A stretch of 64,000 nucleotides of DNA from Streptomyces aidingensis (lineage in GTDB: Bacteria; Actinomycetota; Actinomycetes; Streptomycetales; Streptomycetaceae): the NCBI RefSeq assembly GCF_900112355.1, contig NZ_FOLM01000004.1:1-64000 (forward strand). Direction: 5' to 3'. The notes under the pieces are model-generated. The model had not been told where the DNA came from, searched no databases, and saw nothing but the letters and a program-made list of their open reading frames with translations. The position numbers were made by a program, and so were the translations under genes. Of this stretch, positions 53,349 to 61,977 are shown piece by piece. Position 1 is the stretch's first letter. Every line of letters starts with the position of its first letter.

Positions 53349-54656
53349 TCAGCGTTCGAGGAGGGCGGCGACGCCCTGGCCGCCGGCCGCGCAGACCGAG
53401 ACCAGGCCGCGGACCGGCCGCCCGCCGCCGGCCTCCCGCGCCCGCTCGTGCAGCAGCTTGGCCAGGGTGGCCACGATCCGGCAGCCGGTGGCGGCGAACG
53501 GATGGCCGGTGGCCAGCGAGGAACCGGCCACATTGAGGCGGTCCGGGTCGATGCCGCCCAGCGGCCGGTCCAGCCCGAGGCGTTCCCGGCAGAAGTCCGG
53601 GTCCTGCCAGGCGGCCAGGGTGGCCAGCACCTGGGAGGCGAACGCCTCGTGGATCTCGTACCGGTCCAGGTCGCCCAGGCGCAGGCCGGCCGCGGCCAGC
53701 AGCCCGGGGACCGCGTACACCGGGGCGGTCAGCAGCCCGTCCGGGCCGTCCACGAAGTCCACCGCGGCGGTGCGGGACGGCCCGAGGTACGCCTGCACCG
53801 GCAGGCCGCGCTCGGCCGCCCACTCCTCACAGGCCAGCAGCACGGTGGCGGCACCGTCGGTCAGCGGGGTGGAGTTGCCCGCGGTCATGGTGGCCTCCGC
53901 CCCGAACCGGCGGCCGAAGACCGGTTTCAGCGCGGCCAGTTTCTCCGGGCTGCTGTCCGGGCGCAGATTCTGGTCCCGGTCCAGACCGCGGAAGGGGGTC
54001 ACCAGATCGTCGAAGAAGCCCCGCTCCCAGGCGGCGGCCAGCCGCCGGTGGCTGGCCGCCGCCAGCGCGTCCTGCCCGGCGCGCGGGATGCGCCACTCAT
54101 GGGCGGTGAGCGCGGCGTGCTCCCCCATGGACAGGCCGGTGCGCGGCTCGGCGTTGCGGGGGATGTCCGGCACCAGATGGCGGGGACGCGCGGCGGCCAG
54201 GGCGCGCAGCCGCCCGGGCAGGGTGCGCCGGCGGCGGGCTTCCAGCAGGATGCGGCGCAGGGCGTCGTTCACGCCGAGCGGGGCGTCGCTGGCGGTGTCC
54301 ACGCCGCCCGCGACGCCCGCATCGATCTGGCCCAGGGCGATCTTGTTGGCGATCAGGATCACCGTCTCCAGGCCGGTGCCGCAGGCCTGCTGCACATCGC
54401 AGGCGGGGGTGGCGGGGTGCAGGGCGCTGCCCAGCACGGTCTCCCGGGCGAGATTGAAGTCGCGGCTGTGCTTGAGCACGGCGCCGGCGGCGAACTGGCC
54501 GAGCCGCTCGCCGCGCAGCCCGAACCGCTCCACCAGGCCGTCCAGCGCGGCGGTCAGCATCTCCCGGTTGGAGGCGGTGGCATAGGGCCCGTCCGAGCGG
54601 GCGAACGGGATGCGGTTGCCGCCGACGACGGCGACCCGGCGGGGGGCGCTGCTCAT
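53349..54656 (-). CDS. Acetyl-CoA C-acyltransferase (FadA/FadI-type thiolase)
   Basis: This 435-aa thiolase II has the nucleophile Cys in DVQQACGTGLETV (about residue 95), NSTPLTDGAATV, EIHEAFASQVLA (His), and the C-terminal GHPFAATG and SVCAAGGQG motifs with the second Cys. It cleaves 3-ketoacyl-CoA, or condenses in reverse. It is the first gene of a minus-strand operon with fadD and divergent from the FabG-type reductase across a 89-bp operator region. Confidence 0.93.
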   Translation of the reverse strand: MSSAPRRVAVVGGNRIPFARSDGPYATASNREMLTAALDGLVERFGLRGERLGQFAAGAVLKHSRDFNLARETVLGSALHPATPACDVQQACGTGLETVILIANKIALGQIDAGVAGGVDTASDAPLGVNDALRRILLEARRRRTLPGRLRALAAARPRHLVPDIPRNAEPRTGLSMGEHAALTAHEWRIPRAGQDALAAASHRRLAAAWERGFFDDLVTPFRGLDRDQNLRPDSSPEKLAALKPVFGRRFGAEATMTAGNSTPLTDGAATVLLACEEWAAERGLPVQAYLGPSRTAAVDFVDGPDGLLTAPVYAVPGLLAAAGLRLGDLDRYEIHEAFASQVLATLAAWQDPDFCRERLGLDRPLGGIDPDRLNVAGSSLATGHPFAATGCRIVATLAKLLHERAREAGGGRPVRGLVSVCAAGGQGVAALLER

Positions 54657-54704
54657 GGCATGCGGCTCCTTCGGGGGACGGGTTGTGGTCGGGGAGGTGG
54701 CTAC

Positions 54705-54734
54705 CTACTCTTCAGTAGACTTACTCAAGCGTAG
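54705..54734. promoter_or_regulatory. TetR-type operators in the divergent thiolase/fabG region
   Basis: CTACT-CTTC-AGTAG (54705-54718) is a dyad with perfect 5-bp arms. TTACTC-AA-GCGTAG (54721-54734) is a weaker one. TACTC/AGTA half-sites match the palindromes beside the tetR gene at 57786-57815. They lie between the thiolase start and the fabG RBS (GGGAGGA), so a bound repressor could block both directions. Confidence 0.6.
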
Positions 54735-54745
54735 GGAGGAAATCA

Positions 54746-56116
54746 ATGGCCGATCGCTACCAGAAATGGACCGCCCGCGGTCCCGGCGCCGTGCTGGCCC
54801 GGCGGCTGGGCCTGCCCCGCCCCGAGCCGCTGCGCCGCCACCGGCCGGGCCGGCCGCTGCTCACCGGCCCGGCCGTGCTGGGCGGGGCGCCCGGCGGACG
54901 GCTCGGGGACCGGGTGCGCGCGCTGCTCGACGCCTGCGGCGTCCCGATCCGTGAGCCCGGTCCCGAGCCCGGCACCGAGGAGCCGCGGCCCGCCGCCCTG
55001 GTCTTCGACGCGACCGGCATCACCGGCAGCGGGCAGCTCCGCGCCCTGCACGCCTTCTTCCATCCGCTGATCCGGACGCTCGCCCCCTGCGGCCGGGTGA
55101 TCGTTCTCGGCACCCCGCCCGAGCGGGCCGCCGGGCCCGCCGAGGCCACCGCCCAGCGTGCCCTGGAGGGCTTTGTCCGCTCGGTCGGCAAGGAACTGCG
55201 GCGCGGCGGCACCGCACAGTTGCTGCTGGTGGCGCCGGGAGCGGAGGAAGCCTGCGAGTCGACCCTGCGCTTTCTGCTCTCCGCCCGCTCCGCCTATGTC
55301 TCCGGCCAGGTGCTGCGCGTGGACGGCGACGGCGACGGGCTCCGCCCGGCGGACTGGGAACGGCCGCTGGCCGGCCGGACCGCCCTGGTCACCGGGGCCT
55401 CCCGGGGCATCGGGGCGGCGATCGCCGGGACCCTGCACCGGGACGGCGCCCGGGTGATCTGCCTGGATCTGGCCGGGCAGCGCACCGCACTGGCGGCGGT
55501 GGCGGCGGCGAGCGGCGGACTGGCGCCGCTGGAGATGGACATCGCCGCCGAGGACGCGCCGGGCGAACTGGCCCGCGCGGTGCGCGAGCGCGCGCCCGGG
55601 GGCGTCGACATCGTCGTCCACAACGCCGGTATCACCCGGGACAAGACCCTGGGCCGGATGGACGCCGGACGCTGGGACAGCGTGCTGACGGTCAATCTCC
55701 GCGCCGTGGAACGCATCGACGACCATCTGCTGGCCGGTGACGGCCACGGCGTTGTGCTGCGGGACGGCGGCCGGATCGTCTGCACCTCCTCCATCGCCGG
55801 CATCGCCGGAAACGCCGGCCAGACCAACTACGCGACCGGCAAGGCCGGTCTGATCGGCCATGTGCGGTCGCTGGCCCCGGTGGCGGCGGAACGCGGGATC
55901 ACCGTCAACGCGGTGGCCCCCGGCTTCATCGAGACCGGGATGACGGCGGCGGTGCCGCTGCTCATCCGGGAGGCGGGACGGCGGATGAACAGCCTGCGGC
56001 AGGGCGGGCTGCCGGTGGACGTGGCCGAGACCGTGGCCTACTTCGCCTCGCCCGGCAGCGGCGCGGTCACCGGCCAGGTGCTGCGGGTCTGCGGCCAGTC
56101 GCTCCTCGGAGCGTGA
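54746..56116 (+). CDS. High-molecular-weight 3-oxoacyl reductase (FabG4-like)
   Basis: This 456-aa protein has two parts. The N-terminal ~200 residues form a degenerate Rossmann-like domain that lost the glycine loop. The C-terminal SDR is complete: VTGASRGIGAAIAG (about residue 215), NAGITRDK, the Ser in CTSSIAGIAGNAGQ, and TNYATGKAG (Tyr-Lys). Mycobacterial FabG4 has this layout and reduces 3-oxoacyl-CoA with NADH. The ATG at 54746 has GGGAGGA upstream. Adjacent to the MaoC gene (4 bp gap), suggesting paired reductase-dehydratase action on CoA substrates. Confidence 0.92.
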   Translation: MADRYQKWTARGPGAVLARRLGLPRPEPLRRHRPGRPLLTGPAVLGGAPGGRLGDRVRALLDACGVPIREPGPEPGTEEPRPAALVFDATGITGSGQLRALHAFFHPLIRTLAPCGRVIVLGTPPERAAGPAEATAQRALEGFVRSVGKELRRGGTAQLLLVAPGAEEACESTLRFLLSARSAYVSGQVLRVDGDGDGLRPADWERPLAGRTALVTGASRGIGAAIAGTLHRDGARVICLDLAGQRTALAAVAAASGGLAPLEMDIAAEDAPGELARAVRERAPGGVDIVVHNAGITRDKTLGRMDAGRWDSVLTVNLRAVERIDDHLLAGDGHGVVLRDGGRIVCTSSIAGIAGNAGQTNYATGKAGLIGHVRSLAPVAAERGITVNAVAPGFIETGMTAAVPLLIREAGRRMNSLRQGGLPVDVAETVAYFASPGSGAVTGQVLRVCGQSLLGA

Positions 56117-56120
56117 GGCG

Positions 56121-57098
56121 ATGAACCGCCCCGCGCCCCACGGACGCCCGCCCGGCCTGCTGGGCAGCTACGCCCGCGCGCTGCTGCCCATGCCGTCCCC
56201 CGCCCGCCGTCGCGGCGGCGGCAGCACCGGCAGCGGTGCAGACGTCATCCGGCTGCCCGACCGCCGCATCACCCTCTCCGGCGTCCCGGCCGACGCCGAC
56301 CACCTGCGCCGGTACGCCGACGTCTGCGGCTTCCCCGCCGGCTCCGGCCATGCCGCGGCAGCCGCCGCGCTGCCGCTCACCTACCCCCACCTCGTCGGTT
56401 TTCCCCTGCAACTGCGTCTGATGGCCCGCCGGGACTTCCCGTTCCCGCTGCTGGGTCTGGTGCACATCGCCAACGAGATCGAACGGCTGAGGCCGCTGAC
56501 CGTGCGGGAGCCGCTGAGCTACGCGGCGTGGGCCGAGGAGCCGTCCGGCCATCCGCGCGGTACGGCCTTCACCATGGCCGTGGGCGCCGCCGCACCGGAC
56601 GGGGCAACGGTCTGGCGCTCCCGCAGCACCTATCTCCACCGCCACCGCCACCGCCACCGCCACCGCACCGCCCCCGGCGAGCCGCCGGCCTCCCCGCCCG
56701 GGGTGCCGGAGGTGCCTGAGGTGCCGGAGCCGCCGGCCGATGGCGCGAGCGGCGCCGCCGTGGACGGGCTGTGGCGGGTGCCGGGCTCGGCCGGCCGGGC
56801 GTACGCCCGGGTCTCCGGCGACCGCAACCCCATCCATCTCCATCCGCTGCCCGCCCGGCTGCTGGGCTTCCCGCGCGCCATCGCGCACGGCATGTGGACC
56901 AAGGCCCGCTGTCTGGCGGCGCTGGACGGACGGCTGCCCGATGCCTGCCGGGTCCGGGTCACCTTCCACGCCCCGGTGCTCCTCCCCGCCGAGGTCCGCT
57001 TCCGCGCCGCCGGCACGCCGGAGGACGGCCGCGGGCTGCTGTTCGCCCTCACCACGCCCGACGGCGCCCGCACTCACCTGCGGGGCGAGATCACCTGA
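56121..57098 (+). CDS. MaoC/HTD2-type hotdog acyl dehydratase
   Basis: This 325-aa double-hotdog protein has the R-hydratase motif at about residue 235: ARVSGDRNPIHLHPLPA followed by GFPRAIAHGMWTKAR. The N-terminal hotdog is degenerate, and an (HR)6 run sits in the linker (about residues 173-185). It hydrates or dehydrates (R)-3-hydroxyacyl-CoA, complementing the preceding reductase. Co-transcribed with it (4-bp gap). Converges on tetR. Confidence 0.9.
   Translation: MNRPAPHGRPPGLLGSYARALLPMPSPARRRGGGSTGSGADVIRLPDRRITLSGVPADADHLRRYADVCGFPAGSGHAAAAAALPLTYPHLVGFPLQLRLMARRDFPFPLLGLVHIANEIERLRPLTVREPLSYAAWAEEPSGHPRGTAFTMAVGAAAPDGATVWRSRSTYLHRHRHRHRHRTAPGEPPASPPGVPEVPEVPEPPADGASGAAVDGLWRVPGSAGRAYARVSGDRNPIHLHPLPARLLGFPRAIAHGMWTKARCLAALDGRLPDACRVRVTFHAPVLLPAEVRFRAAGTPEDGRGLLFALTTPDGARTHLRGEIT
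56637..56672 (+). repeat. In-frame CACCGC microsatellite encoding (His-Arg)6
   Basis: Six perfect copies of CACCGC (56637-56672) encode alternating His-Arg in the linker between the hotdog domains of the MaoC protein. The 6-bp unit keeps the frame and is likely length-variable. Confidence 0.9.
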
Positions 57099-57108
57099 TG
57101 CCCAGCGG

Positions 57109-57756
57109 TCACGGCCCTGCCGGGGGTGCCCAGGTTTCGCCGTCCAGGACCTGGCGCATGCCCACCCAGACTATGTTCATCAGGCGCAGGGCCACCCGGT
57201 CGGCGTCCTCCTCCGGGTGGCGTTCCATCCAGTCGGTGAGCGAATCCGCCGCGCCCACCAGCACATGGCCCACGAAGCCGGCGTCCTTGCCGCCCAGCCG
57301 GCTGTCCTCGCGCTCCGCGATCCCGGCCCGGACCAGGGCGACGACCTCGTCCGTCACCGAGCGCCGGGCCTGTACCACCTCGGCGGCGATCACATCGCCC
57401 AGTTCGGACGCCTGCCGGTAGAGCACCACCCAGCTGTCCCGGTGCTCGGTGACAAAGGCGAAGAAGGCCCGCAGCCCGGCCCACAGCCGGGTCTCCGGGC
57501 TGTCTCCGCCGGCCTCGGCCGCCTCCCGGAAGGCGGACCGCAGCCGCTCGCTCTCCCGCCGGATGCAGGCGATGAACAGCCCTTCCTTGGAGCCGAGGTA
57601 GAGGTACACCATGGGCTTGGAGATGCCGGCCAGCTCGGAGATCTCGTCCACCACGGCGGCGTGGTAGCCGCGTTTGGAGAAGACCTGTACGGCCGCGTCG
57701 ATGATCTGCTGCTCGCGGACCCTGCGCGGCAGCCGCTGCCGCTGTTTCGCCGTCAC
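57109..57756 (-). CDS. TetR-family transcriptional regulator
   Basis: This 215-aa protein has an N-terminal TetR HTH (residues ~15-60: REQQIIDAAVQVFSKRGYHA, then SELAGISKPMVYLYLGSKEG) and a helical ligand domain. The GTG start at 57756 is next to two strong dyads at 57786-57815, which fits autoregulation. Flanked by lipid genes on both sides, it is the obvious regulator for this locus; acyl-CoA is the probable ligand, as for many such repressors, but this is inferred. Confidence 0.93.
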   Translation of the reverse strand: MTAKQRQRLPRRVREQQIIDAAVQVFSKRGYHAAVVDEISELAGISKPMVYLYLGSKEGLFIACIRRESERLRSAFREAAEAGGDSPETRLWAGLRAFFAFVTEHRDSWVVLYRQASELGDVIAAEVVQARRSVTDEVVALVRAGIAEREDSRLGGKDAGFVGHVLVGAADSLTDWMERHPEEDADRVALRLMNIVWVGMRQVLDGETWAPPAGP

Positions 57757-57785
57757 CCTTGCCAGCTTACCTACCCGGTCGTAAT

Positions 57786-57815
57786 CTTACTCTCAGGTAA
57801 GCCTACTCGCGAGTA
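57786..57815. promoter_or_regulatory. Twin TetR-type operators between tetR and the SCP2 gene
   Basis: CTTAC-TCTCAG-GTAAG (57786-57801) and the perfect palindrome TACTCGCGAGTA (57804-57815) lie side by side in the divergent interval between tetR and the SCP2 gene. The half-site TACTC/GAGTA recurs at 54705-54734, pointing to one regulator for both promoter regions. Confidence 0.75.
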
Positions 57816-57833
57816 AGAACGGACGGATTGCCG

Positions 57834-58313
57834 ATGGCCGACAACGCCGACGCCGACGCCGACCTGCTCTCCCGGCTGGACGGCATGGACTTCGCCGCCG
57901 TCGCCCCCGAGGAGTTCGCCCGGCTGGTCAAGGGCCTGTCCACAAAGGACATCGCCGAGGTCATGACCGGCGAGCGGCGCCTGAGGGTGCTGCGCGCGGT
58001 GTTCTCCCGGATGGAACGGCAGTTCCGCCCCGACCGGGCCGGCTCCCTCCGGGCGCTGATCCGCTGGCAGGTCGGCGGCGACACCGAGGCGGTCTACGAG
58101 GTGTCCATCGCGGACGGCGGCTGCGCGGCGCGCGAGGGCCGTACCGAGGCCGACGCCCGGACCACCCTCACCCTGGGCGACGCCGAGTTCCTGCGGCTGG
58201 TCTCCGGCAACGCCAACCCCATCACCCTGTTCATGACCCGCAGGCTCAAGGTGGCCGGGGACATCGGGCTCGCCTCCGGCCTCACCCGCCTGTTCGACAT
58301 CCCCAAGGCGTGA
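57834..58313 (+). CDS. SCP2-like sterol/lipid-transfer domain protein
   Basis: This 159-aa protein has a short acidic N-terminus, a helical segment (FAAVAPEEFARLVKGLSTKD) and an SCP2 fold (residues ~55-150; RALIRWQVGG, YEVSIADGGCAAREG, TLTLGDAEFLRLVSG, MTRRLKVAGDIGLA). SCP2 domains bind acyl-CoA or sterols in a hydrophobic tunnel. ATG 57834 used; TTG 57828 is in frame two codons earlier. It precedes an acyl-CoA dehydrogenase by 58 bp and is probably co-transcribed. Confidence 0.85.
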   Translation: MADNADADADLLSRLDGMDFAAVAPEEFARLVKGLSTKDIAEVMTGERRLRVLRAVFSRMERQFRPDRAGSLRALIRWQVGGDTEAVYEVSIADGGCAAREGRTEADARTTLTLGDAEFLRLVSGNANPITLFMTRRLKVAGDIGLASGLTRLFDIPKA

Positions 58314-58371
58314 GGCCCCGCCCGCCGCTCTGCCGTTTCCGCCCCACCATGCCACCGAAGGAGCAACGACC

Positions 58372-59586
<1,215 letters not shown>

Positions 59587-59589
59587 CCG

Positions 59590-59631
59590 CCTCCCCGGTC
59601 CGCCGCCGGGGAATCGGCGACGGACCGGAGG
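59590..59631. terminator. Probable terminator after the acyl-CoA dehydrogenase
   Basis: CCTCC..GGTCCG.CGCC (59590-59607) pairs with GGCGACGGACCGGAGG (59616-59631), with a 2-nt bulge and one mismatch, 4 bp after the stop and between convergent genes. Confidence 0.55.
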
Positions 59632-59715
59632 AGTGCCGCGGCGCCTTTCCCCGCCGCCCGGGAGAGTCCCGGTCACGGCACGGGCCGGGCGCCGCCGGTG
59701 TCGCTCCGCGCGGGG

Positions 59716-60177
59716 TCAGGTCTTCGTCCAGCAGCGGCCCAGGGTGTTCTGGTACTCCATGTAGTAGGCGGTGTTGGGGCCGTAGACGCCGTCGACGGCG
59801 AGTCCCGCGTCCTGCACGGAGTTGTGGAAGCGCTGCACGTTCTTGACGGCCTCGGCGGTCTGCGGGCCGTACTTGCCGTCGATCGCGATCTCCTGGCCGT
59901 AACAGGCGTGCAGGGACCGCTGGAGATACCACACGGCGTAGTACTGGTCGCCCACATAGCCGTCGCCGATGGCGAGCACACACCGCCAGTTCATGTCGTT
60001 CGGGGTGCGGGTCGGCATCACGTCGTACTCGTTGTAGCCGTTGCCCAGCACATGGACGGAGGAGGTGCCGTGGCAGTGCGGGGTGGCGGCCCCGGCCGGG
60101 CCCGCCAGGGTGACGACCAGCCCGGCCGCCAGTCCCACGGTGGCCAGCAGGGCGGATAACCGGTTCCGCATGCTCAT
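59716..60177 (-). CDS. Secreted protein with peptidoglycan-binding domain
   Basis: This 153-aa protein has a signal peptide (LSALLATVGLAAGLVVTLAGPAGA, residues ~7-30), a Cys-containing first part (HCHGTSS; RCVLAIGDGYVGDQ), and a PG_binding_1 module (VWYLQRSLHACYGQEIAIDG, YGPQTAEAVKNVQRFH, LAVDGVYGPNTAYY). Four cysteines could form two disulfides. It likely binds cell-wall glycan; no catalytic domain is present. ATG 60177 has AAGGGA upstream; the open frame extends to 60507 through repeats without homology. Confidence 0.85.
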   Translation of the reverse strand: MSMRNRLSALLATVGLAAGLVVTLAGPAGAATPHCHGTSSVHVLGNGYNEYDVMPTRTPNDMNWRCVLAIGDGYVGDQYYAVWYLQRSLHACYGQEIAIDGKYGPQTAEAVKNVQRFHNSVQDAGLAVDGVYGPNTAYYMEYQNTLGRCWTKT

Positions 60178-60346
60178 GGGGAATCCCTTCGGTGGGGGTT
60201 CCGCCGCGGCATCCGCCGCGGCGGCGGAGCGCGGTCCCGCAGGGCAGGGCGGAGCCGGGAAGACGACGGCCGAGCCCGCCCCGCACGAGCCCGCCCGGCC
60301 AGGCTCCCGGGCCCCGGCACCCCCCGCAATCCCCGGCGCCGAACTC

Positions 60347-60396
60347 GCCCGGCAACCGCCCGGCAATCGCCCGGCAACCGCCCGGCAATCGCCCGG
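60347..60396. repeat. Tandem 11-bp repeat (GCCCGGCAAYC) in an intergenic gap
   Basis: Four units of GCCCGGCAAYC (60347-60390; Y alternates C,T,C,T, giving a 22-bp higher-order unit) plus a partial fifth lie in the 420-bp gap 60178-60597. No gene is seen in this gap. It lies ~200 bp upstream of the XRE gene. It could be a VNTR or a protein-binding array. Confidence 0.8.
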
Positions 60397-60489
60397 ATGG
60401 CCGGAACGCCCCGGTTCCTCCGCAGGAACGCCATCCCCTCCGCCACCGGGCCATGCGCCGGGCCGGCGGGGCGCAGAGCGCGCCAGCAC

Positions 60490-60524
60490 AACAGCCCCGC
60501 CTCCCAAGCGAAGGCGGGGCTGTT
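60490..60524. terminator. 13-bp perfect hairpin in the gap
   Basis: AACAGCCCCGCCT (60490-60502) pairs perfectly with AGGCGGGGCTGTT (60512-60524) around CCCAAGCGA. No T tract follows. It is 73 bp upstream of the XRE start and far from the end of any gene, so it may be an attenuator or a terminator of an unseen transcript rather than a normal gene end. Confidence 0.6.
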
Positions 60525-60597
60525 CGCTGTCCCGGAGCTCTACCGGGGAGTACCGTCCTGAGTGTCACCAGAGAACGGCTACTCAATGGAGATCAGC

Positions 60598-61845
60598 ATG
60601 CCACAGAGTCCTGCGGAGGCATCACGTCCGCCTGCCCGCACGTTCGGTGAACGCGTCGAACGCGCCCGCACGCGAGCGGGCCTGACCCGCGCGGTGGTCG
60701 GCGGCCTGGTCAACCGGTCGGCAGAATGGGTCAAGGCAGTCGAGAAGGGCCGCATCGGTATGCCGCGGCTGCCGCTGCTGCTGCGCCTGGCCGATGTCCT
60801 GGGAGTCGACGACCTTGCCGAGCTGACAGGGGACGAGCGGCTGTCGAAGACCACCTACGCCAAGCAGGCGCACCCCGCGCTGTCGGCCGTCAAGGCCGCG
60901 CTGACCGACTACCACTTCGGATCTGCGGACGAAGAACCGGAGTCCACCTCCGAGCTCCGTGCCCGGGTGGCCGAAGCCTGGCGGATGTGGCACGCCGACG
61001 GAGATCACCGCACTCGGGTGGCCACCGTGCTGCCCGACCTCCTGGCCGATCTCCAATACGCCGCACGGCATTACGAGGGCAATGACCGCCGGCGGGTGCT
61101 GGTCGCTCTCGCCGAGACCTACCACATCGCCCAGCTCTACCTCTCCTTCCAGCCGGCATCCGAGTTGATCACCCTCTCGGGAGACCGGTCGATGACCGCG
61201 GCCCAGGCTGCAGACGATCCGTACGCCATTGCGGGCGCCGCCTGGTACATGAACCACGTCTTCCGAGATGCCGGTGAGCGACACGAAGCTCGGGTGGATC
61301 TGGCCATGCGGGCATCGGACCTGCTCCGCCGCGACCGGGGCGCAGAAGACCTCGCACGCTGGGGTCTGCTGCAACTCGCGGCTGCCCTGTCCTACGCCAA
61401 GGTGGGGAAGCGGGGTGATGCCGAGAGGTTCTGGAACCGGGCGGACCGTGCAGCGAAGCAACTCGGCGACGCCTACAGCCACCCGTACCTGATCTTCGGC
61501 CGCGGCATGGTCGATGCCTACGCGATCACGATGGAGTCCGATCTGGTCAGCGGGGGCAGTGCCGTTGAGGCGGCCGGCAACGTCGACCTGTCGCGGGCAG
61601 CGATGCCCAGTGCCACCCGGCGGGCCTTTCACCTGGCGGAGTCGGCCCGCGCATACAGCATGGAGCGGGAGCCGCTCGCCGTGGTGCATCTGCTGAAGCA
61701 GGCGTACACGGAGTCTGCGGAAACTCTCACCTACAACCTCTTCGCTCGCTCCGCCGTCGCCGAGCTGAGTGCGTCCTCAAACCGCCTGGTACGCGGGGAA
61801 GCCGAGTACCTGCGGCAGAAGATGCACCTGCCGGCGACGGCATAG
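60598..61845 (+). CDS. XRE-family regulator with long helical C-terminal domain
   Basis: This 415-aa protein has an N-terminal HTH_XRE domain (residues ~12-75: RTFGERVERARTRAGLTRAV, LVNRSAEWVKAVEKGRIGMP, RLADVLGVDDLAELTGDERL) and a large alpha-helical, TPR-like region (~95-410) seen in Streptomyces NsdA/NsdB-type regulators. I chose ATG 60598 because GGAG at 60588-60591 is 6 nt upstream; ATG 60586 and a GTG at 60562 are in frame. GC content here is lower than in the core. It is followed by overlapping hairpins and the Cys-rich gene, which it may control. Confidence 0.85.
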   Translation: MPQSPAEASRPPARTFGERVERARTRAGLTRAVVGGLVNRSAEWVKAVEKGRIGMPRLPLLLRLADVLGVDDLAELTGDERLSKTTYAKQAHPALSAVKAALTDYHFGSADEEPESTSELRARVAEAWRMWHADGDHRTRVATVLPDLLADLQYAARHYEGNDRRRVLVALAETYHIAQLYLSFQPASELITLSGDRSMTAAQAADDPYAIAGAAWYMNHVFRDAGERHEARVDLAMRASDLLRRDRGAEDLARWGLLQLAAALSYAKVGKRGDAERFWNRADRAAKQLGDAYSHPYLIFGRGMVDAYAITMESDLVSGGSAVEAAGNVDLSRAAMPSATRRAFHLAESARAYSMEREPLAVVHLLKQAYTESAETLTYNLFARSAVAELSASSNRLVRGEAEYLRQKMHLPATA

Positions 61846-61852
61846 GCAGGAT

Positions 61853-61915
61853 CCCTACCCGCCCACGAGGGTAGGAGCTTTACCCCTGATCGAGGGGGTA
61901 GCGCTCCTACCCTTT
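61853..61915 (+). terminator. Terminator with mutually exclusive alternative hairpin
   Basis: GGGTAGGAGC (61869-61878) pairs with GCTCCTACCC (61903-61912), enclosing an inner TACCCC/GGGGTA stem (61881-61886 with 61895-61900) and followed by TTT: a good intrinsic terminator of the XRE gene. The same left arm can instead pair with CCTACCC at 61854-61860 (GGGTAGG, loop 8 nt). The two forms exclude each other, as in attenuators. Confidence 0.65.
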
Positions 61916-61940
61916 GCTTGCGACCAACGGCCTTACGTTC

Positions 61941-61962
61941 TGTCAGTAGTTGACTACTGACA
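61941..61962. promoter_or_regulatory. Perfect 10+10 palindrome upstream of the Cys-rich gene
   Basis: TGTCAGTAGT and ACTACTGACA are exact inverted copies separated by TG. The site ends 2 bp before GGAGG (61965-61969), the RBS of the next gene, so it overlaps the expected transcription start. GntR/KorA-like and XRE repressors use sites like this; the adjacent XRE protein is the first candidate. Confidence 0.75.
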
Positions 61963-61977
61963 CCGGAGGTGTGGGGC

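Noticed and set aside
56121..57098. (HR)6 run as sign of pseudogene or sequencing error
   Set aside because: The repeat keeps frame and both flanking hotdog domains are intact.
60347..60396. Possible CRISPR array
   Set aside because: Units are 11 bp, contiguous and without spacers; no cas genes in the window.
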